Notes: a model not told the origin generated them from the letters alone. Shown: positions 1 through 6,439, counted from the stretch's first letter. The stretch: DNA of 6,894 nt from Acidobacteriota bacterium (GCA_021781075.1 JAJXXN010000230.1:1-6894), one strand, 5' to 3'. Made by a program: numbers and translations.

Positions 1-2343
1 GTCGGCCTGATACTCGGGCGAGCGCAGGCCGTTGCATTGCTCTTCCCACATGGGTTCGGTGGCCCAGGCGCGTTCAGCGAGGGCGAGAGCGCGCGGGAAG
101 AAAAAGTACTCCATCAACTGGGGGCCGAGGACGCGCTCGCTCCATAGATCGCCTTGAAGGCCGCGGATGTGGGAGAGCCCTTCGGTGGTGAATGTGGGCT
201 GGGTGCTGAAATCCTTGCAGGGGTCGAGTGGCGCGCCCTTCGAGGTTGCGATGGCCGCGTGGTAGATGTCGGAGGGCGTGAACTGGTAAGCGGTCTCGGT
301 TGTGACAAAGCCATCCCACAGGGCGCCGGGTTCGTTGGGGTCTTTTTCCTGGAGCATGTCAAAGTAGAGATTGGAGGCCTCGCCAAGCACCACATCAAAG
401 CCGGCATTGGCGAGGATGGCGGCGTGGTCACCCTCGGAATCGCCCCAGGTGTTGATCCAAGTGACCGGCGTCAGCCCTGATTGCGCAAGGCTGGTGTCGG
501 CGGCGGCATGGCCCTTGGCATCCGTGGTCAGCGCGGCCTCTTCCCAGCTTTCAGGGTGGATTCCCTTGGAATTGAGCAACTGGCTGAGTTCGGCCATGTA
601 CTTGTGCTCAAGGGCTTGGGGAGTGCGTTCTGCCTCGGGAAGGCTTTGACATGCGGCAGTGTACTGCCAGGCGTGGTGCGGCACCTCATCACCGCCGATG
701 TGGATGTGCTGGAATTGCACTCCGGCCTCGGAATACATTGATTTGATCTCGTTGAAGACCTTGTCCATGAAGTGAAGCGGCGACGGGATGCAGACATTGA
801 TGATGTTCCCCGTCCACCCCTGCACCGAGCTTCCCGTGGCAGGCTCGGTGGGGTCGGTGAGCAGATACTCACGGGCGGCGGAGGGATTGTTGGCTGCCAT
901 CTGGTGTCGGTAACGGGCGAGCATGGACTGGATGGCGGCATTGGCATGCCCCGGGCCTTCAATCTCGGGTATGACCTCGATGTGGAGTTGGTGGGCGTGG
1001 CGGAGGATTTCAATGAAGTCAGCCCGCGAGAAGAAGCCGCTGCCGTATGTTCCGGGAGCGTAGGGGTTGGGGCCGGAGTCCAGGGTTGGAGTGAGCATTT
1101 CGGCGGGCTGTTCATCGGGGTTGAATCCGCGGCGACCGCCGACTTCGGTCAGCTCCGGCAGGCCTGGGATCTCAAGCCGCCATCCCTCGTCGTCGGCGAG
1201 GTGTAGTTGGAGGACGTTGAGCTTGTAGAGGGCCATTGCGTCGAGTAGTTTGAGAATTTCGGGCTTTTGCTGGAAATTGCGGGCGACATCGAGCCCGAGC
1301 GCGCGATGCACAAAGCGCGGGGAATCCGTGATGTGCATGGCGTTGAGGGTGGCGGTGTGGGCCGCTGCGTCTGACTTTGCGTCTTGAATCAACTGGCGCA
1401 GGGATTGAATGCCGTCAAAGATGCCGTCGGAGGTCTGGCCGGTGATGGCAATCTCGCCCTCGGCGCTGATCCAGAGTTCGTAGCCTAAACTCGCAGTGGA
1501 GCCTGGGTTTGCGGCGTGGTAGCGCGGCACGAAACGCTTGAGCAAAATGGCGTGAACGGCGGGGCGGAGTTGTTTTTGGTCGCGGGCCTCGGAGGAGACG
1601 CTGATGCCCAGTTCATCGTGCAGCACGCGAGTGAGTTGATCGGCCTCGCTTTTCAGGTCGTCGGAATAAAGGATGGTGGTTTTGTCGTCGATGGTGACGG
1701 AGCCATGCAGGGACTTGATGGCCCTGGGCGTGGGAACAATGGGAATCTGCTGCCCGGCAGGGAGCAGGGTGAGCGATTCGTTTTGGTGAAAGCGCGTCTC
1801 CGCCGTGGAGACGGGGATTTTGTCTTCAGTGCCGCGGAAGAGCTGCTGCGGGGGAATGGAGTAGGAAATATTCTCACTGGGGATGGCGAGTGGCTCCGTG
1901 CCGTTGAAAACGAGGAAGAAACCGCCAGGAGCTTGCGAGTAGGAGAGGATGGCGCCATCGGAGGTCAGTTGCAGGGAAAGCGATTCGCCTTTGCCAAGGC
2001 CTTGAAAGCGTGGTGTGGGCGCAATGCGGAAGAGGTCGCCATTGATGCGTTCGATGGTGAAGGCCGTTCCCAGCGGCGGCGGGGCGATGTCGAGCTCAAA
2101 GTTGAAGTAGAGCGCCCAGCCGGCGGCGGGTAGCGTTGCATCGCCCGTCATTTTGAGGTCGAGGCGGGCGGTGTACTGGTCCGGCGGATTGAGGCCGTTG
2201 TTCAGAACTTGCCAGTGCAGCTTGAGGCCACTGGCGAGAGCCTGGCGGACGGTGGCGGGCGAAGATTGCGCAAGGGCGCAAACGGCAAGGGCGAGGCCGG
2301 AAAAGAAGGCGAGCAGAGGACGGGTGATGAGGGAGCGATGCAT
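1..2343 (-). CDS. Exported beta-N-acetylhexosaminidase (chitobiase-like, GH20), C-terminus cut by window edge
   Basis: The frame is open from the ATG at 2343 to the left edge, giving 781 residues without a stop. Residues 1-25 look like a Sec signal peptide (hydrophobic stretch, ALA-Q cleavage site). Next come a chitobiase-type N-terminal carbohydrate-binding domain (about 30-185, with GWALYFNFELD), a GH20b domain (about 197-335, opening with IPIVPTPRAI) and the GH20 TIM barrel from about 340 (SPRFVHRALGLDVARNF). Active-site features are intact: substrate-binding Arg R347, HLADDEGW at 381-388, GPGH ending at H466, the catalytic pair D552-E553 in HIGGDEVP, Y660 in LYFD, and W734 in GDLWSE. GH20 enzymes release terminal GlcNAc from chito-oligosaccharides or related glycans by substrate-assisted catalysis, with the Asp orienting the acetamido group and the Glu as acid/base. 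The barrel is nearly complete at the edge; chitobiases usually carry a further small C-terminal domain. The start is supported by AAGGAG 7 bases upstream. Substrate choice (chitin versus cell-wall or glycoprotein glycans) is not visible. Confidence 0.95.
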   Translation of the reverse strand, partial: MHRSLITRPLLAFFSGLALAVCALAQSSPATVRQALASGLKLHWQVLNNGLNPPDQYTARLDLKMTGDATLPAAGWALYFNFELDIAPPPLGTAFTIERINGDLFRIAPTPRFQGLGKGESLSLQLTSDGAILSYSQAPGGFFLVFNGTEPLAIPSENISYSIPPQQLFRGTEDKIPVSTAETRFHQNESLTLLPAGQQIPIVPTPRAIKSLHGSVTIDDKTTILYSDDLKSEADQLTRVLHDELGISVSSEARDQKQLRPAVHAILLKRFVPRYHAANPGSTASLGYELWISAEGEIAITGQTSDGIFDGIQSLRQLIQDAKSDAAAHTATLNAMHITDSPRFVHRALGLDVARNFQQKPEILKLLDAMALYKLNVLQLHLADDEGWRLEIPGLPELTEVGGRRGFNPDEQPAEMLTPTLDSGPNPYAPGTYGSGFFSRADFIEILRHAHQLHIEVIPEIEGPGHANAAIQSMLARYRHQMAANNPSAAREYLLTDPTEPATGSSVQGWTGNIINVCIPSPLHFMDKVFNEIKSMYSEAGVQFQHIHIGGDEVPHHAWQYTAACQSLPEAERTPQALEHKYMAELSQLLNSKGIHPESWEEAALTTDAKGHAAADTSLAQSGLTPVTWINTWGDSEGDHAAILANAGFDVVLGEASNLYFDMLQEKDPNEPGALWDGFVTTETAYQFTPSDIYHAAIATSKGAPLDPCKDFSTQPTFTTEGLSHIRGLQGDLWSERVLGPQLMEYFFFPRALALAERAWATEPMWEEQCNGLRSPEYQAD

Positions 2344-2350
2344 GGTCAGT

Positions 2351-2356
2351 CTCCTT
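2351..2356 (-). promoter_or_regulatory. Shine-Dalgarno site of the GH20 gene
   Basis: AAGGAG on the minus strand, 7 bases before the ATG at 2343. It lies in the 18-base gap after the stop of the hslR-like gene. It is the best ribosome binding site in the window, and it fixes the GH20 start so that the signal peptide is at the N-terminus. Confidence 0.8.
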
Positions 2357-2361
2357 GTTGA

Positions 2362-2775
2362 TTAGAATCCGCGGCTGCGGAATTGGTGTATCAGTCGGCG
2401 GTCTTTTTTTGATGGGCGGTGTGAGGGTGCTGGTTCGAGAGTGGCAAGGGCCTTGCGCTCGGCGGCCAGGCGCAGGCGGCGTTCACGGCTTGCATCGGTT
2501 TCATGGTACAGGGTTTGGGCGACGCTGGCTGGGCCGCGCAGGGCGCTGAGTGCGAGCACCTCGACGCTAAACTGTTCATTTTCAATGCGGATTTCGAGCT
2601 TGTCGCCAATGCGCACTTCTCGGGAGGCCTTGGCGGTGTGGGTATTGGAGGTAATACGGCCCAGCTCACAGGCGCGGGAAGCCAAGGCACGAGTCTTGAA
2701 GAAACGCGCAGCCCAGAGCCATTTGTCCATGCGAATGGGATCCGGTCCCTGATGCTGTGGTTCTTTGGTAGCCAT
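2362..2775 (-). CDS. hslR: Ribosome-associated heat shock protein 15 (S4 RNA-binding domain)
   Basis: This is a 137-residue protein with an S4 domain near the N-terminus (about 14-75: RMDKWLWAARFFKTRALA, then CELGRI, then REVRIGDKLEI). The similarity to Escherichia coli Hsp15, as I recall its sequence, runs the whole length. It includes the central GPASVAQTLYHETDAS and the basic end HRPSKKDRRLIHQF, which match RPASEAALLYEET and RRPDKKERR. Hsp15 binds free 50S subunits that still carry a nascent chain on tRNA and helps recycle them, so a cytoplasmic translation-rescue role is likely. About 15 residues (MATKEPQHQG...) precede the usual MRLDKW-type start. An internal ATG at 2730 (M16) could instead be used, and neither start has a good Shine-Dalgarno (AGGTGG lies 12 bases before 2775). 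The gene ends 18 bases before the GH20 gene on the same strand, so it probably leads a two-gene transcript, with no obvious functional link. Confidence 0.88.
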   Translation of the reverse strand: MATKEPQHQGPDPIRMDKWLWAARFFKTRALASRACELGRITSNTHTAKASREVRIGDKLEIRIENEQFSVEVLALSALRGPASVAQTLYHETDASRERRLRLAAERKALATLEPAPSHRPSKKDRRLIHQFRSRGF

Positions 2776-2841
2776 TTGATCATTCTGCCACCTGGGAGTT
2801 GTGGTCTGTCCAGCGCGGCGTAATGGCGATAAAATGAATTC
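2776..2841. promoter_or_regulatory. Divergent intergenic region with promoters for hslR-like gene and small exported protein
   Basis: These 66 bases separate two divergent start codons, so promoters for both directions should be here or just inside the genes. For the plus direction, TAAAAT (2830-2835, within GATAAAAT) is the best -10-like hexamer, but the hexamer 17 bases upstream (TGTCCA, 2807-2812) matches a sigma-70 -35 poorly. The -10-like element ends 6 bases before the ATG at 2842, which would start the transcript at or next to the start codon. I see no clear -10/-35 pair for the minus direction. The promoter assignment is an inference. Confidence 0.35.
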
Positions 2842-3366
2842 ATGAAGCGCTTTTTTCGTAATTCGTTTCTGGCACTCAGCTTGCTCGCTATTCTAGGGCT
2901 GGGCGTATCCGCACAAAGCAGCAATGCCAGCCGTGGCCGCAAGTTCAAGGAACCGCCGCCGACGGCACGCATTGAGATAACCGTCATCCACGACGTGAAC
3001 GGCAAGCCGATTGAGAATGCCTCGGTTATTTTCCATGAGTTGGACAGCCGTGAAAAGGGCAACATGGAGCTGCGCACCAACGAGGATGGCAAGACCGTCA
3101 TTGATGTGTTGGAAATCGGCTCGACCGTGCGTTTCCAGGTAATCGCGCAGGGCTACCAAACCTACGGGCAGGATTTCAAGATTGAGAAGTCGAGCCTGAA
3201 CCTGCTCGTGAAGCTCAGCCGCCCGGTCAAGCAGTACTCAATTTACAACGACCACTCAAAAGATGCGGCGCAGCCCGTGCCGGCCCAAGTGCAGCCCGAG
3301 CAGCCCGCGCAGAATGGCCAACCGGCTCCTGCGCAGAGCCAGCCGCAAACCCAGCAGCCGAAATAA
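2842..3366 (+). CDS. Small exported protein with carboxypeptidase-regulatory-like beta-sandwich domain and Pro/Gln-rich tail
   Basis: This 174-residue protein starts with a clear signal peptide (MKRFFRNSF, hydrophobic core, VSA-Q cleavage after residue 24). A basic linker (ASRGRKFKEPPP) is followed by one domain at about 42-128. Its pattern IEITVIHDVNGKPIENASVIF, then TNEDGKTVIDVLEIGSTVRFQVIAQGY, is that of carboxypeptidase-regulatory-like / Ig-like beta-sandwich domains, which are common in exported Acidobacteriota and Bacteroidota proteins. Residues 141-174 are a low-complexity tail rich in Pro, Gln and Ala. There is no catalytic motif, lipobox or membrane segment after the signal, so it is probably a free periplasmic or surface protein. 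No Shine-Dalgarno precedes the ATG. It lies 9 bases before the reductase gene and is probably co-transcribed with it. Its specific function is unknown; a binding or structural role is a guess. Confidence 0.85.
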   Translation: MKRFFRNSFLALSLLAILGLGVSAQSSNASRGRKFKEPPPTARIEITVIHDVNGKPIENASVIFHELDSREKGNMELRTNEDGKTVIDVLEIGSTVRFQVIAQGYQTYGQDFKIEKSSLNLLVKLSRPVKQYSIYNDHSKDAAQPVPAQVQPEQPAQNGQPAPAQSQPQTQQPK

Positions 3367-3375
3367 GGCCATTGG

Positions 3376-4116
3376 ATGAATCTTGCCGCGCAGCCATTGA
3401 AGGGGAAGGTCGCACTGGTCACAGGCGGCTCCAAGAGGCTGGGGTGGGCCATTACGCGTGCCTTGTCTGCGGCGGGCGCGGATGTGGTGATAACGGGCCG
3501 GGAGCGGTCCAAGGATGCGGATGATAGCGAGAGCGAAGCGCGCGCGGCGGGCAGCCGCGCGCTTTTTGTCGCGGCCGATGTGCGGGATGAGAACGCGGTA
3601 AACCAGGCGGTGGCGCGCTCGATTGCTGAGATGGGCCGGCTCGACCTGCTGGTGAACAATGCGGGGCGGTTTGAGTCGGCGAAGTTGGAAGACCTGAGCA
3701 TTGAGCAGTGGGATGATATTTTCGCTGTCAATGCGCGGGGCCCGTTTTTAATGGCGCGCGCGGCGATAGCTCATTTGCGCCGTGCCGGTGGCCGGATTGT
3801 GAACATCGGGTCGCTGGGAGGCATCAACCCTTGGGCCACGCACGCCCATTATTGCGCCTCGAAGGCCGCGCTGCATCAATTGACCGCGGCGATGGCCAAG
3901 GCCTTTGCCCCGGAGGTGAGCGTGAACTGCGTGGCGCCGGGATGGATTGAGTTTGCGGGCTTTGACCAGCAGGTGGCGGAGCATTTCAGGGCCATGACGC
4001 CGATGCAAGAAAATGGAAGCGCGGAGGATGTGGCCGCGGCGGTTTTGTTTTTTGCCACCGGGCCTCATTTCATCACCGGCCAGACGCTGGTGGTGGATGG
4101 CGGGCTGGGGCTCTGA
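3376..4116 (+). CDS. Short-chain dehydrogenase/reductase (SDR), pteridine-reductase-like cofactor motif
   Basis: This is a complete 246-residue classical SDR. The Rossmann glycine motif is T16-G-G-S-K-R-L-G23. D68 follows beta-strand 3 (AADV), NNAG is at 94-97, and the catalytic set N119, S146, Y159 and K163 is intact (YCASK). PGW is at 188-190 and the C-terminal ITGQTLVVDGG is typical of the fold. K20 and R21 in the glycine loop, plus R42 after beta-2 (ITGR), point to NADPH rather than NADH. A TGxxKR(I/L)G loop is characteristic of pteridine reductase PTR1 and dihydromonapterin reductase FolM, but other SDRs, including FabG-like enzymes, come close, so the substrate is undetermined. The start is chosen from the family N-terminus (LKGKVALVTGG). 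AAGG at 3365-3368 overlaps the stop of the upstream gene and lies 7 bases before the ATG, which suggests translational coupling. The protein should be cytosolic, unlike its exported upstream neighbour. Confidence 0.92.
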   Translation: MNLAAQPLKGKVALVTGGSKRLGWAITRALSAAGADVVITGRERSKDADDSESEARAAGSRALFVAADVRDENAVNQAVARSIAEMGRLDLLVNNAGRFESAKLEDLSIEQWDDIFAVNARGPFLMARAAIAHLRRAGGRIVNIGSLGGINPWATHAHYCASKAALHQLTAAMAKAFAPEVSVNCVAPGWIEFAGFDQQVAEHFRAMTPMQENGSAEDVAAAVLFFATGPHFITGQTLVVDGGLGL

Positions 4117-4147
4117 CTCAGCGGTTGAAAAGCCTTTTGAAGAGCCC
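4108..4147. terminator. Inverted repeat over the convergent gene ends, possible weak bidirectional terminator
   Basis: GGGCTCT at 4108-4114 is the reverse complement of AGAGCCC at 4141-4147, giving 7-bp perfect arms around a 26-base spacer. The spacer contains the smaller near-palindrome AAAAGCCTTTT (4128-4138). The repeat covers both stop codons, which are 1 base apart, so any terminator for either gene must sit inside the coding end of the other. There is no clear T-run after either arm, so a standard intrinsic terminator is not shown. Confidence 0.25.
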
Positions 4148-4951
4148 GGGTTTTGCTTTTCCCTCAGCTTGTGTGCGCGCGTCTTGTGTGGCGCTGAACC
4201 CGGGCAATTCGCAATCCCAGAGGCCGGCCATCTCCGGCTGCGCGGGTAATGCGCGGCCTTCAAAAACCGCCAGCGGGTTGGTGACGCAGAGCCGTTCCGC
4301 GGTTGCCGCGCCCTTGCGCTTGCTGACGTACTCAAATCCCTTGCGCAAGTGCGGGGGGCGCCATTCCACATGGTGCGCGTCGGTGGCCAGAAAGTGGATC
4401 CAGTCGCGGTCGAGAAGTTCGTTGGAGAAGCGTTGCGCGGTTGCGCCGAAGCGGCCGTACAGGGATGACGCTGTGACCTGGACCAGATAGCCGCCCTTGA
4501 GCCAATCGGAGAGAATCTCCGGCTTGCGTTGGAGAATGGGATTGCGCTCGGGATGGGTGATGATGAGTTTGTAACCGGCATTTGCCAGCTGCTCCATCGC
4601 ATGATGCAACTGCGGTGGAATGCCGAGGTCGGAGAACTCAACCAGCAGGTAGCCCCTGGCGTTGATCGAGTAGCGGGGGAAGTTTGCGAGCGCATCCTCG
4701 ATGTTGCGCGCATTGAGGTGGAAATCGCAACCGAGGCCAAGGGTGAGCAGGCCATGCAGCTCGCGGCGCAGAACTTCAAGCCGCTCTTCAATCACGGGAA
4801 GGTCATAAAAGTAATCATCGCTTGCGTGGGGAGTGCAGACGATATGGGTGATGCCGTCCGCTGCAGCCGCACGAGCCATTTTGAGCGCGGTTTCGAGGTC
4901 GGCGGGGCCGTCGTCAACGCCATAGACCAAGTGGTGGTGAAGATCGATCAT
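4118..4951 (-). CDS. PHP-family protein-tyrosine phosphatase, CpsB/CapC/YwqE type
   Basis: This is a complete 277-residue protein; the family is usually about 240-260. It opens with MIDLHHHLVYGVDDG, the CpsB version of the PHP metal site. Likely metal and phosphate ligands are H5, H7, H42 (CTPH), E105 (LLVEFSD), H133 and R136 (ITHPER), D191 and H193 (ATDAHH); QVTASSLYGRFG at 158-169 is also characteristic. D76 (GCDFHL) stands where I expect a bridging Glu in many family members. Such enzymes use divalent metals, often manganese, to dephosphorylate tyrosine residues of bacterial tyrosine kinases controlling capsule or exopolysaccharide export. No kinase or polymer-synthesis gene is in the window, so its partner is unknown. 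The C-terminus adds a basic tail (KPGLFKRLFNR). No Shine-Dalgarno is seen before the ATG. It follows the amidohydrolase gene by 30 bases, so co-transcription is likely. A PHP phosphoesterase with another substrate remains possible. Confidence 0.9.
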   Translation of the reverse strand: MIDLHHHLVYGVDDGPADLETALKMARAAAADGITHIVCTPHASDDYFYDLPVIEERLEVLRRELHGLLTLGLGCDFHLNARNIEDALANFPRYSINARGYLLVEFSDLGIPPQLHHAMEQLANAGYKLIITHPERNPILQRKPEILSDWLKGGYLVQVTASSLYGRFGATAQRFSNELLDRDWIHFLATDAHHVEWRPPHLRKGFEYVSKRKGAATAERLCVTNPLAVFEGRALPAQPEMAGLWDCELPGFSATQDARTQAEGKAKPGLFKRLFNR

Positions 4952-4981
4952 CCGGTTTATTGTATCGCCCGGTCGATGCTT

Positions 4982-6382
4982 TTATTTGCACTCACTGAGT
5001 GGGGCGAGGCTGGACCCGATGGCCTTCATGCGCGCTTCGAGCCTGTTCTGCGCCTCAAGGAACGAGCCGTCGGGCAGTTCGTCCAGATTCAGCGACTTGT
5101 CAACGCCGCAAACTTTCAGGGCTTCGGTGTGTTGCGTGAACCTTCCCAAGAGGCCTGGTTCGCCATAGACGGCCCTGCCGCCGATCATAACTAGGTCAAT
5201 CTGCGTTATGCGGCCGTCGGTGATGGCTTTGTATGGGTTGTCGAGCGCGGTGGAATCCGCGGGATGAACGAGGATGAGGTCGGCGAGTTTGTTTTCAGCC
5301 AGGGAGCCGACCTTGTCGTCGATGCGGGCCACGCGTGCCGGGACCTCGGAGGCCATTTCAACCAGTTGGCGGCTGCTGAACAAACCATCAAACTGCGCCG
5401 CGCTGACCTCGTGGGCGTAGCGAATCTCGTCCCACATGTTGTCGGAGCCGGTGGGCGACCAATCGGGCGCAACCGAGATGGTGACGCCGGCGCGGAAGGC
5501 AGCGTCGAGGTTGACTGTGGTGCCGTAGAGTTCGAAATTCGAGCGCGGCGACCAGACGATCGATGAGCCGGCATTGTGGACGCGGGTGAACTGCGCGGGT
5601 GAAAGGCCGACGGCGTGGACGAGGACCGTGTGCGGGCCAAGCAGGCCGCGCGCATCGAGAAGGTCGAGCTCCTGCGCGCTTTCCTCATCGTCGGCGCGGC
5701 CCTCGGCCATGTGAATGTCCAGCAGGTCGATCTTGCCGTTGCGGATGCCATCCGCAACCTGCGCCGCTGCGTTGGCGTTCATATCCAAGGGTAGAATCCC
5801 AATGGAGTTCACAATGCGCTCGTACCCCTGGCCGGAACCGTAAAACCCTGTTGCCACATCGAGGTTGCGGACCAGGCCGTCGATGCAGTGCGGCAGGAGG
5901 TCCGTGTGCATCACGTTCCCAAAACCAATCATCGAGGTTGTGCCGCCAATCAGCGCCTTGACCTCGGCGTACTCATCGATGTCGCAGAATCTTGTGCCGC
6001 CTTTGAAAAGCTGGTTGGCTTTGCCGCCCAGTTCATCCCAATATTGCGCGGAGTTGCGCCAGGCGTAGCGGTTGGGATATTTGGAGGGCGGGGTCCACCG
6101 CGGGAAGACGTTGAAGGTCGGATGGTCGTGCAGGTCGATGAAGCCCGGGAAAATGAGGTCGCTGGTTTCGACGATCAGGGCATTTTGCACCTGGGGCTTT
6201 TGCGCGGAGAGATGAAGGATTGCGCCATTGAAAATATCAAGCCAGCCGTTGCGGATGAGCCCACCGGGAGTGACAAGGTTGCCGTTGAGCAGGATGTGCC
6301 GGTCCGCTGTGGCCTGTGCCCGGCATGGTAACTGGAGCATGGCAGTCAGGCATAGGATGGCAAATAGGGCTGCGCGTTTCAT
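4982..6382 (-). CDS. Exported metal-dependent amidohydrolase, cytosine deaminase/chlorohydrolase-like
   Basis: The protein is 466 residues from the ATG at 6382. An ATG at 6424 would add 14 residues, but it would place MPRAIPTALCNHLC before a good signal peptide (MKRAALFAILCL...CRAQA), so I prefer 6382. After cleavage near A24, a small beta-sandwich segment (about 29-75) leads into the barrel. Metal and catalytic residues are H85 and H87 (FIDLHDHP), H224 and E227 (DIHMAEG), H256 (LVHAVGL) and D307 (APDWSPTG), the complete set for the ATZ/TRZ-like and deaminase subfamily with one metal ion. The end (GSLAENKLADLILVHP, then a GGRAVYGEP strand) returns to the beta-sandwich. These enzymes hydrolyse C-N or C-Cl bonds on ring or amide substrates. 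Most characterised ones are cytosolic, so export is notable. The substrate cannot be read from sequence. It lies 57 bases after the MCE gene and 30 bases before the phosphatase gene, all co-directional. No Shine-Dalgarno is apparent. Confidence 0.9.
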   Translation of the reverse strand: MKRAALFAILCLTAMLQLPCRAQATADRHILLNGNLVTPGGLIRNGWLDIFNGAILHLSAQKPQVQNALIVETSDLIFPGFIDLHDHPTFNVFPRWTPPSKYPNRYAWRNSAQYWDELGGKANQLFKGGTRFCDIDEYAEVKALIGGTTSMIGFGNVMHTDLLPHCIDGLVRNLDVATGFYGSGQGYERIVNSIGILPLDMNANAAAQVADGIRNGKIDLLDIHMAEGRADDEESAQELDLLDARGLLGPHTVLVHAVGLSPAQFTRVHNAGSSIVWSPRSNFELYGTTVNLDAAFRAGVTISVAPDWSPTGSDNMWDEIRYAHEVSAAQFDGLFSSRQLVEMASEVPARVARIDDKVGSLAENKLADLILVHPADSTALDNPYKAITDGRITQIDLVMIGGRAVYGEPGLLGRFTQHTEALKVCGVDKSLNLDELPDGSFLEAQNRLEARMKAIGSSLAPLSECK

Positions 6383-6439
6383 GCAGAGATGATTGCACAA
6401 AGCGGTGGGGATTGCACGGGGCAATAGCCGGGGAATTGC
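6383..6439 (-). other. Intergenic gap between MCE and amidohydrolase genes with short repeats
   Basis: This gap holds an 8-base direct repeat, GTGCAATC on the minus strand (6391-6398 and 6410-6417), with a 19-base period. A third related GCAAT at 6421-6425 can pair with ATTGC at 6411-6415 or 6435-6439. The resulting hairpins have stems of only 5 bp and no T-run, so I do not call a terminator. No convincing promoter is visible, which is compatible with read-through from the MCE gene. Confidence 0.3.

Noticed and set aside
528..1115. 195-codon minus-strand open frame inside the GH20 gene
   Set aside because: It is out of frame with the GH20 reading frame, which carries the catalytic DE pair through the same bases.
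1516..2133. 205-codon plus-strand open frame antisense to the GH20 gene
   Set aside because: It is fully inside the hexosaminidase on the opposite strand and shows no domain or ribosome binding site. It is a third-position GC shadow.
2403..2409. Run of seven T as a possible terminator or slippage site
   Set aside because: It lies within the hslR-like coding sequence and encodes the conserved KKD residues of the SKKDRR motif. No stem precedes it.
2391..3101. 236-codon minus-strand open frame across the divergent region
   Set aside because: It overlaps both the hslR-like gene in another frame and the small exported protein on the opposite strand. Both have clear family or signal-peptide evidence, and this frame has none.
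3748..4791. 347-codon minus-strand open frame spanning the reductase and phosphatase genes
   Set aside because: It is antisense to the well-supported reductase and in a different frame from the phosphatase. Its product is rich in Arg, Ser and Pro with no recognisable domain, as expected for a shadow in GC-rich DNA.
6383..6424. N-terminal extension of the amidohydrolase to the ATG at 6424
   Set aside because: It would bury a standard signal peptide behind 14 polar residues. The ATG at 6382 gives a normal exported precursor.
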